Under the pieces are notes generated by a model that searched no databases, was not told the origin of the DNA, and saw only the letters and a program-made list of their open reading frames with translations. The translations under genes were made by a program, and so were the position numbers. Of a stretch of DNA of 64,000 bases, positions 59,467 through 64,000 are shown piece by piece. The DNA is from Cyclobacteriaceae bacterium. GTDB lineage: Bacteria > Bacteroidota > Bacteroidia > Cytophagales > Cyclobacteriaceae. How positions within the stretch are numbered: the first letter of the stretch is position 1; each line of letters opens with the position of its first letter. Location: the NCBI GenBank assembly GCA_026129485.1, contig JAHCHY010000001.1, forward strand, positions 1-64,000. The letters run 5' to 3'.

Positions 59467-62210
59467 AATATCCTGTTCTCGTATTGGTATTCCTTGTTTT
59501 CCTGAGTTTATGCACGCATGCGCAGGATACGAATCAAAGAATTACGGGTGAATTCACTAACCTTAAGTTCTCCGAATTTGCAAATCAAATAGAGCGGCAG
59601 TCTGATTACCGGTTTTACTTTAACGCAAGTCAACTGGATAGCCTGATCGTTAATGTTCGGGCATTACGAAAACCGCTCAACGAAATTCTGCAGGAGGTTT
59701 TCAAGGACACCGAGTTTAGATATTCAATTGATAACAATGCGTATGTCTATGTGATGCTCCGTAATCCCATCATCACCGAGTTACCAGCCCACTTCTTTTC
59801 AAGAGATTTTAATACCATTGAAACCTCCGATCCGGATAATACCCGGTTCACCGAAGCTGAAAAGGTTAAAACTGAAAAAGCAATTGTCATTGGTACGAGG
59901 GGAGCGAACACGAAAGCCACTGCAACGCTGGCAGGCTTTGTCCGGTACAGTAAATCGGGCGAATCGCTGGTTGGCGCAACTGTTATGGTCGAAAAACCTT
60001 TAACAGGAGCTATAACCGATGGCAACGGGTATTATTCCATCACACTGCCTAAAGGAGAGCACCTGCTCAAAATCAACAGCCTTGGTATGAAGAGCGTACA
60101 AAGGTCCATTATCATTCATTCAGACGGAAGATTGAATTTTGATGTGGAAGAAGAAGTACTACCTCTTAAAGAAGTGATTGTGGAATCAAACCGGGATGAA
60201 ACCGTAATGGGGCTTCAAATGGGGTTGGAGAAGTTTGATTTTAAAACCATGAAGCAGTTACCCGTTGCCCTGGGTGAAGTGGATGTTATAAAAACTATGC
60301 TTACGCTTCCCGGTGTTCAGACTGTTGGTGAAGGTACGGTTGGGTTTAATGTACGGGGCGGGGCAGCCGATCAAAATCTTATCCTTTTTAATGAGGCCAC
60401 TGTCTTTAATCCATCACACCTGTTCGGGTTTTTCTCGACTTTCAATCCGGATATTGTTAAAAATGTTGAGCTATATAAAAGTGGCGTACCCTCGGAATAT
60501 GGCGGGCGTATTTCGTCTGTTCTGGATATCCAGACGCGCGAAGGCAATAAAAGAAAGTGGAGCGGCTCAGGTGGCATTAGCCCGATAACAGGAAGGCTTG
60601 CTTTTGAAGGGCCGATCATAAAAGATAAGCTATCCTTGTTGGTAAGCGGGCGGTCTACTTACTCCGATTGGTTATTAAGTAAAGTCCCATCCTCTACCAT
60701 CAATAAAAGCGAAGCTGCGTTTTACGACCTCAACGCCAATCTTAACTACTCGATTGATTCGAAAAACAGCTTGGCCATAACCGCTTATACCAGTCATGAT
60801 GAATTCAAGCTTCAAAGCGATACGGTTTACAGTTACCAAAATCATGTATTGGGTTTAAAATGGAAGCATATCTTTACTAACAGGCTGTTAGGAGCCATAA
60901 CCACCAACTATAGCGGATACGCGTATAACATCAAAAGCCTCGCTAATCCGCTTAATGCGTTTAACCTCGATTACTCAATCCGCCAAGTACAGGCTAAAAC
61001 AGACTTTAGTTATTTCATAACTAACAAACACACGCTCACATTCGGAGCGGGAACGCTTCGTTACGACCTTGAACCGGGGAATTATCAGCCTGTAGGAGCC
61101 GAGTCTATTGTAACTCCTGACAAACTGCAGTCGGAGCAGGCATTGGAAAGTTTTGCTTATGTAGGAAGCCAGTTTGAAGTTAACCCGAAATTATTGTTGT
61201 ATGGAGGCATCCGTTACTCCCTGTTTAACAACTTCGGGCCGCATGATGTTTATATGTATCCCGAAGGGAGCGTTAGAGATGTAACCACAATTACCGACAC
61301 AGTAACTTTTACCCGTGGCAAGAAAATCGCTTCGTATGGAGGACCTGAATACAGGTTTTCTGCCCGCTACAATTATGCGCCCAATCAGTCATTTAAGTTA
61401 AGCTACAACCGTCATCGTCAGTACCTGCAAATGCTCTCGAACACCACCGCTATTGCGCCTACAGATGTCTGGAAGTTGAGCGATCCGTATATTAAACCCC
61501 TGATTGGCGACCAGGTTTCGCTGGGGTATTACCTGAAAGATGGAAAACGATCTATTGAAGTTTCGATAGAAGCATATTATAAGTGGATGCAAAATTTCCT
61601 GGATTACAAAGGCGGTGCGGAGTTAATTCAAAATCACCACATTGAAACGGATGTGCTGAACGCCAAGGGCAAAGCTTACGGATTAGAATTTATGCTCAAA
61701 CGTACATCAGGCAAGCTAAACGGGTGGTTGAGCTACACGTATTCGCGTTCTTTGCTCCAGGCAGAAGGCGCAACTCCGGTTGAGACGATTAACCGTGGCT
61801 CTCTTTATCCAAGTAATTATGATAAACCACATGCTGTTAATTTTATCAGTAATTATAAATTTAGCAGGCGATTCAGCACATCTGTGAATCTCGTGTACAG
61901 CACGGGCAGGCCTATTACATTACCCATCGGCATGTATACTGTTGAGGGTGTTTCCCGCCTGATTTACTCAGAAAGGAATCAGTACCGTATTCCTGATTAT
62001 TTTCGTACCGATCTTGCTCTTAATATAGAAGGGAACCACAAAATAAAGAAGCTGGCTCACAGTTACTGGAGTATTTCCGTCTATAATCTCACAGCCAGGC
62101 GCAATGCCTATTCTGTTTTCTATACTTCTGAAAACGGAGAAATTAAAGGCTATAAGCTTTCCATATTTGGAACAGCTATACCCACCATATCCTATAACTT
62201 CAAATTCTGA
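59463..62210 (+). CDS. TonB-dependent outer-membrane receptor with STN and carboxypeptidase-like domains
   Basis: 915 aa: signal peptide, an STN domain (F-S-E-F-A-N-Q-I-E-R-Q-S-D-Y-R-F-Y-F), a CarboxypepD-regulatory-like domain (L-V-G-A-T-V-M-V-E-K-P-L-T-G-A-I-T-D-G), plug domain (G-F-N-V-R-G-G-A-A-D-Q-N-L-I-L-F) and the barrel. The STN domain normally receives a FecR-type anti-sigma signal, but no sigma/anti-sigma pair is adjacent. Followed by DUF4249, a typical pair in this phylum. Confidence 0.93.
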   Translation: MKYPVLVLVFLVFLSLCTHAQDTNQRITGEFTNLKFSEFANQIERQSDYRFYFNASQLDSLIVNVRALRKPLNEILQEVFKDTEFRYSIDNNAYVYVMLRNPIITELPAHFFSRDFNTIETSDPDNTRFTEAEKVKTEKAIVIGTRGANTKATATLAGFVRYSKSGESLVGATVMVEKPLTGAITDGNGYYSITLPKGEHLLKINSLGMKSVQRSIIIHSDGRLNFDVEEEVLPLKEVIVESNRDETVMGLQMGLEKFDFKTMKQLPVALGEVDVIKTMLTLPGVQTVGEGTVGFNVRGGAADQNLILFNEATVFNPSHLFGFFSTFNPDIVKNVELYKSGVPSEYGGRISSVLDIQTREGNKRKWSGSGGISPITGRLAFEGPIIKDKLSLLVSGRSTYSDWLLSKVPSSTINKSEAAFYDLNANLNYSIDSKNSLAITAYTSHDEFKLQSDTVYSYQNHVLGLKWKHIFTNRLLGAITTNYSGYAYNIKSLANPLNAFNLDYSIRQVQAKTDFSYFITNKHTLTFGAGTLRYDLEPGNYQPVGAESIVTPDKLQSEQALESFAYVGSQFEVNPKLLLYGGIRYSLFNNFGPHDVYMYPEGSVRDVTTITDTVTFTRGKKIASYGGPEYRFSARYNYAPNQSFKLSYNRHRQYLQMLSNTTAIAPTDVWKLSDPYIKPLIGDQVSLGYYLKDGKRSIEVSIEAYYKWMQNFLDYKGGAELIQNHHIETDVLNAKGKAYGLEFMLKRTSGKLNGWLSYTYSRSLLQAEGATPVETINRGSLYPSNYDKPHAVNFISNYKFSRRFSTSVNLVYSTGRPITLPIGMYTVEGVSRLIYSERNQYRIPDYFRTDLALNIEGNHKIKKLAHSYWSISVYNLTARRNAYSVFYTSENGEIKGYKLSIFGTAIPTISYNFKF

Positions 62211-62218
62211 CACAAGCT

Positions 62219-63364
62219 ATGAAACGAAGTTTTTTCCTTTTTCTAATTAGTCTTTCTGCTTGTATTGATCCATATACTCATCCGGAAATCGCTGAATCAA
62301 TACCCCTCCTGGTCGTAGATGGTTTCATCAACCCCTCTGAAACCAGTAAAATCTCTTTAAGTTATTCTCAAAATCTGAACCTTGCGCGATTTTCAGGACC
62401 CGCCTATGAAGCAGGCGCTGAGGTTTGGATTGAAGATGAACAGGGGAACAAATTTTCTTTGCCCGGTGATAACCTCGGGAATTACTATCTCGCTCCCAAC
62501 AGCATCAACACCTCAACACCAACCTTTCGGCTGAAGATCAGGTTAGCTGATCAAAAAGAATACGAATCTGAGTTTGTACCTGTGCTTGTTTCACCCGCTA
62601 TCGACAGCGTTACCTGGGGATTAACAAATACAAGGGAGGTTGAAGTTAAGGTAAGTACACACAGCCTGAACAACGAATCCGGCTATTACCGATGGACTTT
62701 TGATGAAACCTGGGAGTACTTCACTCCTTTCCACTCATCCCTGGTTTTAAATCCATCTACCTTGCGACCCGATATGAGAGAAGATAACTTAAGCAGATGT
62801 TGGAGAAAAGACTACTCAACCAATATTTCCATTGAATCTACCGCACGATTCAGTGAAAACAAAGTTTCTGAATTTGCAATACATCGTATTAAGCTACACT
62901 CTGAAAGAGTCAGAACCAAATACAGCATGTTGGTAAAACAACAAGCTCTTACTGCAGACGCTTACAATTATTGGAAACAGGTTAAAAAAACCAATGAGGA
63001 TCTGGGTACTATATTTGGGCCACTTCCCACAGAGGTTATCGGTAATATTAGAAGCATTTCAAATCCTGGTGAGCGTGTGATTGGTTTCTTCTCAGTTTCA
63101 TCCATCAGCACCAAAAGAATTTTTATCACCACACAAGAGTTACCTCGTCCGTCTCAACTTTACGAAACACCTTATGGCTCATGCGAGTTAAGACAAGTAG
63201 CGGCTGGAAATGTTTCTCAAATAACCCCTGGCATATACCTGTTGATTGATCCTATTTATGCAGAAGGATCCGAACTTATTGTTGCATACACGTACAGTTC
63301 TCGATATTGTGCGGATTGTAGTCTAAGTGGAGGCACTCTGGTTCAACCTGAATACTGGCAGTAA
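62219..63364 (+). CDS. DUF4249-family lipoprotein, partner of the TonB receptor
   Basis: 381 aa. Signal of lipoprotein type (F-L-F-L-I-S-L-S-A-C) and the DUF4249 start I-D-P-Y-T ... L-V-V-D-G-F-I-N. Surface-exposed partner of TonB receptors, ligand unknown. 8 bp behind the receptor gene. Confidence 0.88.
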   Translation: MKRSFFLFLISLSACIDPYTHPEIAESIPLLVVDGFINPSETSKISLSYSQNLNLARFSGPAYEAGAEVWIEDEQGNKFSLPGDNLGNYYLAPNSINTSTPTFRLKIRLADQKEYESEFVPVLVSPAIDSVTWGLTNTREVEVKVSTHSLNNESGYYRWTFDETWEYFTPFHSSLVLNPSTLRPDMREDNLSRCWRKDYSTNISIESTARFSENKVSEFAIHRIKLHSERVRTKYSMLVKQQALTADAYNYWKQVKKTNEDLGTIFGPLPTEVIGNIRSISNPGERVIGFFSVSSISTKRIFITTQELPRPSQLYETPYGSCELRQVAAGNVSQITPGIYLLIDPIYAEGSELIVAYTYSSRYCADCSLSGGTLVQPEYWQ

Positions 63365-64000
63365 ATGAAAAGACTGATCACTTTATTTCTCCTGCTTTTA
63401 AGCTTGGTTGCGAACTCACAAAAGAAAACTCCTAATCCAAATCAGGAGCTGCTTACCCGCTACGCAACAAAAAATCTCCAGGAGAAGCTCTTTATTCACA
63501 CGGATAAAAATTTTTGGATTGCCGGTGAAACCAGTTGGTTTAAGGTTTACTTAGTAAACGGGCAAAGTCATCAACCCATAAACACAAGCCGGGTAGCATA
63601 CCTTGAACTGGTAAACCATGAAAATCAAATCCTGCTCCAGGCAAAAGTTGAATTGAGCAAAGGTTTGGGCAACGGTTATTTCAGCATTCCGTCTTCCATA
63701 GGTTCGGGTAATTATTATTTACGTGCATACACCCGGTGGATGAAAAACTATAGCGCGGAGTTTTATTTTCGCCAGCCTATAACTATCGTAAACACCTTCA
63801 GAAGACTGTTTGACACCCCTCAACCCGTTAACTCCGAAATTGATATCCAGTTTTTCCCGGAAGGAGGGCAATGGATTGATGGCATTAAACACAAAGTAGC
63901 CTTTCGTGCAACCGATCATACCGGAAAAGGGATTGATTTTAATGGAGTGCTGTTGAATTCAACGGGAGATTCATTGATCCGTTTCCGTCCGGAAAAATTC
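63365..64000 (+). CDS. MG2/macroglobulin-like secreted protein, 5' part only
   Basis: The first 212 codons; the gene continues beyond the right edge. Signal peptide (L-F-L-L-L-L-S-L-V-A-N-S-Q), then E-K-L-F-I-H-T-D-K-N-F-W-I-A-G-E-T-S-W-F, the MG2-domain hallmark of the macroglobulin-like fold, followed by Y-Y-L-R-A-Y-T-R-W-M. The start ATG directly follows the stop of DUF4249. Such proteins often accompany TonB receptors in Bacteroidota. Confidence 0.8.
   Translation, partial: MKRLITLFLLLLSLVANSQKKTPNPNQELLTRYATKNLQEKLFIHTDKNFWIAGETSWFKVYLVNGQSHQPINTSRVAYLELVNHENQILLQAKVELSKGLGNGYFSIPSSIGSGNYYLRAYTRWMKNYSAEFYFRQPITIVNTFRRLFDTPQPVNSEIDIQFFPEGGQWIDGIKHKVAFRATDHTGKGIDFNGVLLNSTGDSLIRFRPEKF

Overview
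The window comes from a member of the Bacteroidota, most likely a Cytophagales-type soil or water bacterium. This rests on the protein families seen: a TonB-dependent receptor paired with DUF4249, DUF4097, DUF4199, DUF5522, SulP, GH29, a GH144-type glucoamylase-like protein, a large type II-C Cas9 with a 47-bp repeat, and a prokaryotic STING-like protein. Shine-Dalgarno sequences are weak or absent throughout, as is usual for this phylum. No tRNA or rRNA gene was recognised.

Positions 1-10.9 kb hold a complete type II-C CRISPR-Cas locus. A tracrRNA gene (minus strand, about 310-238) lies head to head with cas9 (344-4747). Downstream come a REP-associated tyrosine (HUH/Y1) transposase gene, cas1 and cas2, all on the plus strand with gaps of only a few bases or ATGA overlaps. 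A CRISPR array of 52 identical 47-bp repeats and 51 spacers follows (6730-10694). The transposase is intact, translationally embedded between cas9 and cas1, and carries two in-frame REP-like palindromes. Three pairs of near-identical spacers differ only inside the predicted PAM-proximal seed. The array ends against a decayed gene fragment.

Positions 10.9-31 kb: a CPA2-type cation/proton antiporter and a PLP enzyme (minus strand); a large cytoplasmic leucine-rich-repeat protein built from two tandem modules; an ECF sigma factor / HEAT-repeat anti-sigma / two DUF4097 proteins cluster; a vitamin B12 locus (BtuF-like lipoprotein, divergent cobalamin riboswitch, BtuB-like receptor, beta-propeller lipoprotein, DUF5522); a CHASE2 membrane protein with a FecR-like secreted partner; a short-chain dehydrogenase; a SulP transporter with a UspA protein.

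Positions 31-64 kb are mostly ordinary chromosomal genes: a two-component system, a methyltransferase, amidohydrolase, acpH, thiL, an IscA-type protein, RidA, aminopeptidase P, alpha-L-fucosidase, glucoamylase-like protein, rpsT, radC, beta-lactamase-fold hydrolase, pheT, zapA with a coiled-coil partner, rny, and at the right edge a TonB receptor / DUF4249 / macroglobulin-like cluster cut by the window end. Within this stretch, 33712-34407 encodes two membrane helices plus what looks like a prokaryotic STING domain. No cyclic-nucleotide synthase (CD-NTase) is present in the window, so it is a candidate orphan STING next to a small four-helix-bundle membrane sensor.

The best leads for new biology are the transposase-containing cas operon, the seed-variant spacer pairs, and the orphan STING-like protein.
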